This document shows, piece after piece, positions 29,003 to 36,949 of a stretch of 64,000 bases of DNA. Source of the DNA: Streptococcus marmotae (GTDB taxonomy: Bacteria > Bacillota > Bacilli > Lactobacillales > Streptococcaceae). The position numbers and the translations under genes were made by a program. Location: NCBI RefSeq assembly GCF_001623565.1, contig NZ_CP015196.1, positions 2,191,501 to 2,255,500 on the forward strand, read 5' to 3'. The notes under the pieces were generated by a model. The model was given only the letters and a program-made list of their open reading frames with translations, was not told the origin of the DNA and searched no databases. How positions within the stretch are numbered: the first letter of the stretch is position 1; each line of letters starts with the position of its first letter.

Positions 29003-32000
29003 CTATCCAAAATAGTGATCCACTAATTCTTGGATCTTTCCTTCCTTCGCTGCTGGAACTGTGTCACATAGTACAAAATTCTTCCGACTAATATCCTGTG
29101 CATAATGACCAAAGATAAAATTGGTTGCAATATTATAGATAATTTCAGTCGGTGCGAATCCGTAAACTTGCTGTTCTAAGATATGCTTTAAGCGATGGGA
29201 TTCATCTGGAAAGGCAGAAATCAAGCCCTCGCTATTATACAATCGTTTCACAATTTCAGTAATATAGAGCCCAGATTTCATGTAGAGGTCTATAAAAGTC
29301 TTGTCTGGGTCATCAAAGATCCCTGGATTTTCTTTTTCGAGGTCATCCACCATCTTCTTTACCACACGTTTTGGGGTAAAGATTTGATTGGTCTTTTGAG
29401 GAGGAATATAGTCAAAAATATCCTCCTGATTATCTTTGAAATAATCTGCTAGCTCTGCTTTTTTACGAAGAAATTCCTGAATGGCTTCATCAAATGTTGC
29501 AGTATCAAAAAGATGTCCATCAAAATCCTGACCTCCATCTCGCAGATAACGAAACTGTTCTGTCGTGATGCCTGTCACTTCGTAAAAGACAGAATCAGGA
29601 ACATAGGTATCGAAATTCTGCAAATTGAGTTTCTCATCACCATAGGCCATGATGAAACTAGGAATTGTTCTTGCAAATCCTCGCAAATGTCCACGAATTT
29701 CATCTTCTGCTACATCCCTAGCTTTTTCTACCTTCTTAACCTCTAGTTGTTCAATTAAAGCTTCTGGTAATCGAGTGACTGTTTCTTTCAGATTTTCTTC
29801 CAGCTTCGTCTTAAAGGCCTGCCTTGTTTCGATTATTTTTTCGGCAAGGTCGGCTTTTAAATTTTCTTGCTCCGTTTTATCTTCTGTCTGATGAAGGCGT
29901 TCTTTAAATTCTTCTTGAATATGTGCTTCAGCAATTTGGCGCTCCATCTCATGACGCTTCACTTGATTGTCCAGAGTTTCCTTGATCTGAGTCTCTATCA
30001 CCTTTGTTTCTTTCGATTTCAATCCATACTCAGCTCTTAGTTCATCCACCAAAACAGGGGCTACAGCCTTGGTTACTTGCGTAACGAAATTAGCTTTAGA
30101 AGGATCTTCTACTTCTGACAGTACAGTGGATACAGATTCTCCTAGGCCATAGATCTTTTCACCAAATAGTTTTCCTTGCTGGTTGATGACAATCGTCGTA
30201 TCGACTACCGCTTCTCCATTTTCATCGACGGTAACATGCGAAAAGTCTAAAAAGTCGTCGTCTGAACTAGTAGCCACTTTCCCATTTTCAGCAACTGGTA
30301 ATTGGTCCAAAATATCAAGAACCGTTTGAGACGCTCTAAAAATACCTGCAATGTTATCAAAAAGGAGATTAGACATAAAGCCTCGTTTGAGAACTTCTGC
30401 CGCCTTAATCTGGCGAGGGATCGTGAGAACAGCCTTAGCATCAATTTCAACCATCTTCCCTTCTCGGTCTTCAGCGATAACTGGGAAGAAATTCAAGAGT
30501 TCGCGGATATTATCTTCTCTAGTGGTACTTGTCCCTCCACCGGATACTGTCGCTAAGGACAAGTTATTCGCAAACTCATCAAAGAGAATCAGGGTGCGCT
30601 CAGGGGCAAAGTCAAAGACATAGGCATTTTCTTTACGGTAATGATTGCCCTTGCTATCTGTCCAGCTATGAGGATTTTGAGCCCGAAAGGCTGCCTGCAT
30701 GTAGAGAGCTGGTGACTTGATATTCGACAACATTAGAACAGCTGACCATTCTGGAATCGTCACACCAGTCGTTAATTGCCCCACAGATAGGGTAATCGTC
30801 TTGTCATTTGATTGAATAGCCTTGCGCACTGCGTCTAATGATTTCAACTTGGCACGGTCATCATCTTCTGACATTTTCCCATCTCCAGCTGCTAAGACAA
30901 TCTGATAGTTTTCATAAATGGGATGCTCTTCCAATAATGTCTTTAGAGCCTTTGCAGAAGCGACACGGTCTAAGAGCCAAAAGGTATGCTTTAGCTCATT
31001 TCTCAGTTCTTTAGTTGAAAATGGATATTTTTCGTTCGTACTCAGGGTATCTAACCAATTTTTAACGGCTTGCTCATAGATAAACTGACCGGATTCATTG
31101 GTCGCAAAAAACTCATTTAAATCAAAGGCAAAATCAATGTTGCCACCATCCATCTGCGCTCCGTCTTCTAATTGCTCACCAATCATATGTGACATCTGGT
31201 AGGTAAACATATTGAGTTGAGGCAGATTTTCATAGGGGTTTTCTTGCTCGACTTCTTTTAACCACCTACTTTTGGCTTTCTGTTCATCTGCATAAGACCA
31301 ATTGAAAATTTGTTCAGCAGTGAAATCTCCCTTTGCCAACGCCTTAAATGGTGTCCCTGACAAGTGCAAGGTGAAATTTCTCTTAATCTGTTGGAAAGCT
31401 GTATCTGTCTTAAAGGTATCAACTCCTTCATGCGCCTCATCAATAACCAGTAAATCCCAAGTCGTATCGGTTACCCATTTGAGTTTAGTGTAATTGCCCC
31501 CAAAAAAGATTGAGCCTTTCAAATCTTGCAAACTCAAAAAAGCAATTTGCCCTAGCTCCTCAGTTTCATCTAAATGCGATTTTAAATAGTCCGTATAGTC
31601 TTTTCGGCTCAATACAGGACGGTCTTTCAGACTATCTGACTCAGAAACAAACTTATAATGCGTTTTTCCAGCGATAAATGTCTCAAAGTCATCAAACCAT
31701 GAATTGGCAATCGCTGGACGGTTGGTCACAATCAAAACATTTGTCGCCTGTGTCCGACAAATCAAATCATAGGTAGCTAAGGTCTTTCCAAAGCGAGGTT
31801 TTGCATTCCAGAGAAACTTGCCAGAAGGGTGCTTGACCATGTAGGCTGCAGTCTTTGCGACGGCCTCTTCTTGCTCCTGCCTCAAAACGTACTCTTGTCC
31901 CTGTCCAGGTTGATAATCGGACACATCGTGCACGACGAATTTATCAAATAACTGCTTGGCTTTATCGGGATGACCATTAAAATAAAACCACTCCGTCCTC

Positions 32001-32272
32001 GGACGACGCTCTACCTTGTGAAACTTGAGAAATTGGTGAAAATCATGGTCCTTAAACGTCTTCCCTTTATCAGGTTCTGTCAGATACTCCGCCTTTTCAG
32101 ACCAGAGAATATCGGTTGTCACATGCGCCGTGTGGGTTTGTTCTTTAATTCGCTTTTCTACCTCACGCTCCGTATAGCCAATCTTGATCCACCCATCATT
32201 GTCAAGATTTTTAGGTGTGGTGTAGGCATAGATTTTGGGTCTGATTTCTTTTGAAGTTTGAATCTTAGCCAT
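29003..32272 (-). CDS. GIY-YIG / SF2 helicase / methylase-like multidomain restriction protein
   Basis: A 1089-residue protein with, in order: a GIY-YIG-type domain (about 13-105; IYAYTT...GWIKIGYTEREVEKRI); an SF2 helicase/translocase core (about 130-560; Walker A-like NAKPRFGKTLATYD, DEAH box VIDEAHEG, motif III LHLSGTPF, motifs V/VI with GQLTTGVTIPEW and QAAFRAQNP); a long charged helical region (about 730-880); and a C-terminal region like the adenine methylase scaffold (NQIFTPKRVVKKMVDDLEK, then DLYMKSGLYITEIVKRL in place of the SAM motif, and YGFAPTEIIYNIATNF). The C-terminal SAM motif looks degenerate, so this copy may bind rather than methylate DNA. It begins one base after the methylase gene and forms a two-gene restriction-modification-like operon. 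I do not know a named system with exactly this order. Confidence 0.75.
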   Translation of the reverse strand: MAKIQTSKEIRPKIYAYTTPKNLDNDGWIKIGYTEREVEKRIKEQTHTAHVTTDILWSEKAEYLTEPDKGKTFKDHDFHQFLKFHKVERRPRTEWFYFNGHPDKAKQLFDKFVVHDVSDYQPGQGQEYVLRQEQEEAVAKTAAYMVKHPSGKFLWNAKPRFGKTLATYDLICRTQATNVLIVTNRPAIANSWFDDFETFIAGKTHYKFVSESDSLKDRPVLSRKDYTDYLKSHLDETEELGQIAFLSLQDLKGSIFFGGNYTKLKWVTDTTWDLLVIDEAHEGVDTFKTDTAFQQIKRNFTLHLSGTPFKALAKGDFTAEQIFNWSYADEQKAKSRWLKEVEQENPYENLPQLNMFTYQMSHMIGEQLEDGAQMDGGNIDFAFDLNEFFATNESGQFIYEQAVKNWLDTLSTNEKYPFSTKELRNELKHTFWLLDRVASAKALKTLLEEHPIYENYQIVLAAGDGKMSEDDDRAKLKSLDAVRKAIQSNDKTITLSVGQLTTGVTIPEWSAVLMLSNIKSPALYMQAAFRAQNPHSWTDSKGNHYRKENAYVFDFAPERTLILFDEFANNLSLATVSGGGTSTTREDNIRELLNFFPVIAEDREGKMVEIDAKAVLTIPRQIKAAEVLKRGFMSNLLFDNIAGIFRASQTVLDILDQLPVAENGKVATSSDDDFLDFSHVTVDENGEAVVDTTIVINQQGKLFGEKIYGLGESVSTVLSEVEDPSKANFVTQVTKAVAPVLVDELRAEYGLKSKETKVIETQIKETLDNQVKRHEMERQIAEAHIQEEFKERLHQTEDKTEQENLKADLAEKIIETRQAFKTKLEENLKETVTRLPEALIEQLEVKKVEKARDVAEDEIRGHLRGFARTIPSFIMAYGDEKLNLQNFDTYVPDSVFYEVTGITTEQFRYLRDGGQDFDGHLFDTATFDEAIQEFLRKKAELADYFKDNQEDIFDYIPPQKTNQIFTPKRVVKKMVDDLEKENPGIFDDPDKTFIDLYMKSGLYITEIVKRLYNSEGLISAFPDESHRLKHILEQQVYGFAPTEIIYNIATNFIFGHYAQDISRKNFVLCDTVPAAKEGKIQELVDHYFG

Positions 32273-32273
32273 C

Positions 32274-34151
32274 TTATTCCATCTCCCTTACTTTCGTCTC
32301 GATGAAGGCGATTTCTTCTGGTGAAAGCTTATATTTTCGATATAATTGTCGGTCAATATCTGCCACTGATTGTGACCAATCAATGTCCGAATTGACCGTA
32401 AAGTCTTGGAGAGGGACTTTTGCCCAAGTGTTTCGTGAATTATGTTGAGTGATTTTTAGAACGCCTAACAGAACTCTTACAAAACGAGTTTTTACATATT
32501 TTAGACAAGAATTTGCCTCAAATTCTGATTTGAAATTACCAATAGATAAGAAAGTATCTGTATGCCCGATTAGGGGTTCCCCGATTAGGGGTGTAGATAA
32601 CACTTCACCTAAGGCACCGCTTCCATTTGCTTCAGGAACAAAAACATTATAATTCTCAAACGTTTCTGGAAAATCTATATACCTAACATCAATATATTTA
32701 TAGACTCTATCTGTACCAATTCTTCCAAGTAATTTCACTTTGCCAGTTTCAGGACTATCTGAAAATACAAAATCCAGTGCTGTCAATGACTTAGAAACAA
32801 TCTTACTTTTTGTTCCTTTTCCTTGTAATTCCAATGCTTGAGGAAAGTCCTCAAACAGTTTTTTTGAAAATTTATATATACCTTGTGGATAGACAATATC
32901 TGAAAAAGGGGAAAATCCAGAGACTGTCATTACTTTTTTAACAATCTGATTCAATTCTTCGAAATGAGTAAAGACACCTATTTCTCCAAAGTTTTTTGTC
33001 TCGTCACGATAAGTAATCGCAACGCCACCTTTTATATCTGTATCTGGAAAGACTTTATTGCTCTTTTGTTTATATGACAACACTTTTAGATGTTTATCAG
33101 AAAGCATTTTCTTCATCCATGGCTTCGGTGTTTGCCCTGCATTAAAAAGAAAACGTGCTGGAGTAATTAAGCAAGATTTTTTAGCCAACTTATAAGATTC
33201 ATCCATAAAATAGTGGTAAATCGGTTCGTCTCTTGCCCCGCCTTCCTCCTGATACGGTGGATTGCCAATTACAACATCAAATTTCATTGTTAATTCCTCG
33301 CTAGATAGGAGCTGAAAACCTATCATTTTTCCTGTTTTCCAATCTTTGATTTTTGTTTCTTTAGGTATGGGTAAGGGATCGAGCTCTGCTATTTCTTCAA
33401 AGAGATCTAGCTGAACAGCTCTTGGTGCTGTTGCAGAAAAAGGCGTTGTCTGCTCCAAACCGTCCATCTGGAATACATTATAGGAAATAATCGTGGCAAT
33501 CTCTGTCTTTTGAGCGAGAGTTGGCGAATGGTGAAACTTCGCTACATAGTAATCGTCAAAACTTGCTAGTAAATTTTCACGCGCTAATAAGAGAGAATCC
33601 CCCTGATACTCATATCCATAGGAAGCCTGATAGGCACGCAGGGCTAGTTGGAAAAACGCAACTTCATCAGATACCTCACGGCTAATCCGCTGAAGCTTTC
33701 TGTCTAAAAAGCCCACACGCTCTTCTAAGGGGACTTCTTCTCCAGTCACTGCATCATAACGGCTGACCATGTAAGGTGCTTCACCACAGGTAATTTCTAA
33801 CCATTTGGTATCGACATACTCTTCAAGAGTTGTTCCAACCAGCTCGTCTTCTACGTACCCGTTTTGCATCTTCACTAACCAAGTCGGGGTAAAGACTTCT
33901 GCACGTACTTTCGTGCGGTCTTTTTGCTCTGCCTTTGACTTCTCTGATCGTGGTTGGATGAGATTAGCATAGCCTCCTGTAATCCTTTTCGGTGTCATGC
34001 TATCTGCCACACCAAATCCTCTACCCAAAAATTCATAGGAGTGTGTCGCCCAGACAATCGACTTGTTGGTTGTCCTGTCCTTTAGCAGTACCGACAGCAA
34101 TTCTTTAGACTCTTTCGCTAAGCCTTCTTCACTAATATCAATCTGTGCCAT
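32274..34151 (-). CDS. Eco57I-type N6-adenine DNA methyltransferase
   Basis: About 625 residues from the ATG at 34151, spaced correctly from GGAG. Methylase motifs: motif X RAEVFTPTWLVKMQN (around 100), motif I TKWLEITCGEAPYMVSRYD (around 130) and motif IV DVVIGNPPYQEEGG (around 300), the adenine-methylase signature. The C-terminal third is probably a target recognition region (…NSRNTWAKVPLQDF). It would modify host DNA and protect it from the helicase-nuclease encoded one base downstream. Several residues in motif I differ from the textbook FxGxG. Confidence 0.8.
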   Translation of the reverse strand: MAQIDISEEGLAKESKELLSVLLKDRTTNKSIVWATHSYEFLGRGFGVADSMTPKRITGGYANLIQPRSEKSKAEQKDRTKVRAEVFTPTWLVKMQNGYVEDELVGTTLEEYVDTKWLEITCGEAPYMVSRYDAVTGEEVPLEERVGFLDRKLQRISREVSDEVAFFQLALRAYQASYGYEYQGDSLLLARENLLASFDDYYVAKFHHSPTLAQKTEIATIISYNVFQMDGLEQTTPFSATAPRAVQLDLFEEIAELDPLPIPKETKIKDWKTGKMIGFQLLSSEELTMKFDVVIGNPPYQEEGGARDEPIYHYFMDESYKLAKKSCLITPARFLFNAGQTPKPWMKKMLSDKHLKVLSYKQKSNKVFPDTDIKGGVAITYRDETKNFGEIGVFTHFEELNQIVKKVMTVSGFSPFSDIVYPQGIYKFSKKLFEDFPQALELQGKGTKSKIVSKSLTALDFVFSDSPETGKVKLLGRIGTDRVYKYIDVRYIDFPETFENYNVFVPEANGSGALGEVLSTPLIGEPLIGHTDTFLSIGNFKSEFEANSCLKYVKTRFVRVLLGVLKITQHNSRNTWAKVPLQDFTVNSDIDWSQSVADIDRQLYRKYKLSPEEIAFIETKVREME

Positions 34152-34330
34152 CATCGCTCCTTTCTTTATCGTGTTCTTAGCTCTCATTATATCATAAAAT
34201 AAGACAAGTGAAAAAAGCTGTTCGTGACAATCGTCCTATTCTGATTAGCTTTCCCTTTTTATGCCATGTAGATTTCTTTGTCTTACAGCGACTTGTCGGA
34301 ACAGTACAAGAAGCCGTTTCAAAAGAAGTA

Positions 34331-34426
34331 TAAAAAACAAGAGTTCACTGAATGAATTGCACCCCAAGCGTTAGATTTTGACTCTAACTTTTTGGGGGCA
34401 ATCACACTTGAACTCCTGTTTTTTTA
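34331..34426. terminator. nested inverted repeat, bidirectional terminator
   Basis: Outer arms AAACAAGAGTTCA / TGAACTCCTGTTT and inner arms CCCCAA..GTTAGA / TCTAAC..TTGGGG are nested, with T runs on both strands. It ends the DUF4300 lipoprotein gene. The preceding 34200-34330 has an ATG-less frame reading VKKAVRDNRPILISFPFLCH, possibly a gene fragment. Confidence 0.6.
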
Positions 34427-34438
34427 TTTATGAGTAAA

Positions 34439-35323
34439 TTACTGTACCCATTTGTTGTTGTCCATGATAAATGGTTTTGCCAATCCTTCTCCAGTATAAT
34501 CTGCATATTTTGTCAATAGATACTGGTAGCAATCTTCCTTTGTCTCGAATTTAATCGCCTGATAGGGCTCTTCAAACGATAGCTTTTCTACGAATAGGAA
34601 TCCATCATTCGTTGGTACCAACACACCGACATGGCCAATAAAGAGGGCTTCTCCATCCAAGTTATCATGCAAAACGACAGAAAGCATTCTTGCCTTGTCG
34701 TCAAACTTGAATTGTGAAAGGAAGTTCTCCATTTTTTTCGCATGAACCTTTACATCCGTCGTTGATTCTGTCTTCACTCTTGAGAACAATCGATTAAAGG
34801 CTTCTTTATCTTCCGTGTCAAAGAGTTTTCCGCTTTCAATTACATCATTGTCTATAAACAGCAACGCATCATCTTTTTCAATTGGGGGAATGTCCATCTT
34901 GTTTTTCAACAGCACATAGGTATTGATCCGACAGTTGGTTCCCACAAAATCACTGTGCTTTGCGGTCCATAAGTTGCTGATTTTTTCAACGTCATACTCT
35001 GTTTTGCTAAAAGGAGCAAAATCACCTTGTAAACCTGCAGAAGCGACAATTTCGTTGTAGTCATTCACAAGTTTAATGAAAGCATCTACGCTTTCCTTAT
35101 CCAAATAAGTTGATAACAAGGCCTGCACATCTTCAACACTAGTCCGACTAGCTAAGTTTGTATAGGTCGCTGTCCATTGTGGCATTTCTTGCTGCGAACT
35201 GCTTGCAGTTGTTTCTTTGGTAACTGGTGATTCTGCTGTTTTTTCTACCTGCGAACAAGCACCCAGGCCTAAAAGCACTGCTACACAAAAACCAAATGTT
35301 ACTCCTTTGGAAACTTTTTTCAT
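34439..35323 (-). CDS. DUF4300 family lipoprotein
   Basis: 294 residues with a lipoprotein signal (lipobox LGAC, Cys at about 23), a Ser/Thr-rich linker, and the DUF4300 body (ATYTNLASRTSVEDVQALLS, NLWTAKHSDFVGTNCRINTY, LSVVLHDNLDGEALFIGHVGV). The family is found on the surface of streptococci and related Firmicutes; the function is unknown. The conserved NCR-NTY and HDN..GE..F.GHVG segments suggest an enzyme-like fold, which is inference. Monocistronic. Confidence 0.82.
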   Translation of the reverse strand: MKKVSKGVTFGFCVAVLLGLGACSQVEKTAESPVTKETTASSSQQEMPQWTATYTNLASRTSVEDVQALLSTYLDKESVDAFIKLVNDYNEIVASAGLQGDFAPFSKTEYDVEKISNLWTAKHSDFVGTNCRINTYVLLKNKMDIPPIEKDDALLFIDNDVIESGKLFDTEDKEAFNRLFSRVKTESTTDVKVHAKKMENFLSQFKFDDKARMLSVVLHDNLDGEALFIGHVGVLVPTNDGFLFVEKLSFEEPYQAIKFETKEDCYQYLLTKYADYTGEGLAKPFIMDNNKWVQ

Positions 35324-35593
35324 CTATTCTTCCTCTTTATCTATTTCTTTCTGATACTCTATAAAAATCAAACCTTTTATGACTACTGTTACTCTACCAG
35401 TAGTATACCATATCAGGATCACTCTATCACTCATTTTCTACTGCAAATTTCGCTAAAATCCAGAGTGGGTGGGGAAATTGTTCATTTCACAACAATCTGT
35501 CACAAACATTTTCTAACACCCCACACTCTAAACGCTGTACTTTCTCCATTTTACAAAAAACGTTATCCTCCCTTTACTTCAATCCTAAAAAAA

Positions 35594-35639
35594 CACCTCA
35601 GAAAAGCATAACCAAGTTGCGATACTTTTCGTGAGGTGC
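35594..35639 (-). terminator. minus-strand terminator below the IS element
   Basis: CACCTCA.GAAAAG and CTTTTC.GAGGTG form a long stem followed by TTTTTTT on the minus strand. It probably served the CoA-disulfide-reductase gene before the IS inserted between them. Confidence 0.6.
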
Positions 35640-35695
35640 TTTTGTTTTGTTTGAAAAGGCAACAGTTTTCTGTACAGTCTTATAAAGTGTTTTTC

Positions 35696-36475
35696 TTAAG
35701 CGATACCTCGCTTAGCTATGGGAGTTTGGTAATTGAGACTACCGTGAATACGATGATGGTTCCACCAGTGGACATAGTCTCTTGTCTTGATGGCCAGTTC
35801 TTCCAGTGTTGAAAATTGTTCTTGATAAACAAACTCAATCTTGAAAGCACGGTAGGTGCTTTCAGCCACGGCATTGTCATAAGGGCAACCAGCTTGACTA
35901 AGAGAACGGGTGATACCAAAGGCCACTAGCATCTCATCAATCAGCTGATTATCGAACTCCTTGCCACGGTCAGAATGAAAAAGATTGACCTTGGTTAAAG
36001 CATAAGGGATACTCTGAATTGCTTGCTTTACCAGATCTGCGGTCTTCTGCCAACCGACTGACAGGCCAATGATTTCTCGATTAAAGAGGTCGATGATGAG
36101 GCAAACGTAAGCCCAACGCTGGTCTATACGAACATAGGTCAAGTCCGTGACAAGGGCTTCTAAAGGCTTGTGTTGGTCGAATTGTCGATCTAAGAGATTA
36201 GGAATGGGAGCTTCGTTCTTCCCTTTAGAACGAGGCTTGAAGACAGCTTTCTGGTAAACAGAGACCAAATTTAGGCGCTTCATGATGCGCCGAATCCGTC
36301 GGAGAGACAAGCAGATGCCTTCAGCTTCCAGGCATTTCTTGATTTTCCTAGCCCCGTATCTGGACTTGCTTTCAGAGAAAATGTTTCTAACCTTTCCTTC
36401 AATCTCTGCTTCAGATACAGGTTCAACGGCTTTGTAATAATAGCTAGAACGCGGGATATTTAAGCAACGGCACAT
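35696..36475 (-). CDS. IS3-family transposase OrfB (DDE integrase core)
   Basis: 259 residues as an ATG-started ORF. The rve/DDE catalytic core is present: Asp in LVTDLTYVRID, Asp in LFHSDRGKEFDNQ, and Glu in AVAESTYRAFKIE, preceded by the HTH_21 segment YGARKIKKCLEAEG. The reading frame extends upstream to overlap the end of orfA, so the active enzyme is probably an OrfAB fusion made by -1 frameshifting at AAAAAGGG near 36518. Confidence 0.9.
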   Translation of the reverse strand: MCRCLNIPRSSYYYKAVEPVSEAEIEGKVRNIFSESKSRYGARKIKKCLEAEGICLSLRRIRRIMKRLNLVSVYQKAVFKPRSKGKNEAPIPNLLDRQFDQHKPLEALVTDLTYVRIDQRWAYVCLIIDLFNREIIGLSVGWQKTADLVKQAIQSIPYALTKVNLFHSDRGKEFDNQLIDEMLVAFGITRSLSQAGCPYDNAVAESTYRAFKIEFVYQEQFSTLEELAIKTRDYVHWWNHHRIHGSLNYQTPIAKRGIA

Positions 36476-36510
36476 GTCTACAATTTTGTATTTATCTTTA
36501 TTAGCGGTGA

Positions 36511-36801
36511 TTACTTCCCTTTTTGCGCCATAATCACCGCTGCTTGCTTTAAGATGTCAACCTGCATTTCAAGCTCTTTGTTTCGTTTTCTGAGGGCAAT
36601 CAGCTCGCGCTGTTCAGCAGTAAGGTTATCAACGGTCTTAAACGATCCAGTTGTTTTGGATTGTTTCACCCACTTATCGAAGGTTGAAGGGGTTAGCTCA
36701 TATTCTCTGATGAGCTCACTACGCTTTTTCCCTGCTTGGTAAAGGTCAACGATTTGTTTTTTGAAATCATCGGTGAAGTGACGACGTGGTTTTCTAGACA
36801 T
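36511..36801 (-). CDS. IS3-family transposase OrfA (HTH)
   Basis: 96 residues beginning MSRKPRRHFTDDFKKQIVDL. It has the HTH of transposase family 8 (YQAGKKRSELIREYELTPST) and a leucine-zipper-like helix (ALRKRNKELEMQVDILKQAA) for multimerisation. It ends at a run AAAAAGGG suited to programmed -1 frameshifting into orfB. Confidence 0.9.
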   Translation of the reverse strand: MSRKPRRHFTDDFKKQIVDLYQAGKKRSELIREYELTPSTFDKWVKQSKTTGSFKTVDNLTAEQRELIALRKRNKELEMQVDILKQAAVIMAQKGK

Positions 36802-36949
36802 AAGGGATTCCTCTTTTCTTTAGTTCAGTGTAGAACACTTTATAATTTTTGTCTAGTTTAGTGTAACCTATTCAGTTCTTGTTTCAGTTGACTAGGGTAG
36901 ACAAGACAGCCACTATCCCAAATCATACGAATAGATAGACCTATACACC

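Larger units (their letters stand above)
35671..36855 (-). mobile_element. IS3-family (IS150 group, IS861-like) insertion sequence
   Basis: About 1.18 kb with two overlapping-type ORFs (orfA, orfB). Imperfect terminal inverted repeats share TTATAAAGTGTT: left end begins TGTACAGTCTTATAAAGTG, right end (complement) begins TAGACAAAAATTATAAAGTG. No clear target duplication could be assigned. Both ORFs are intact, so the element may be active. The IS861 label is from memory of the OrfA/OrfB sequences. Confidence 0.8.
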
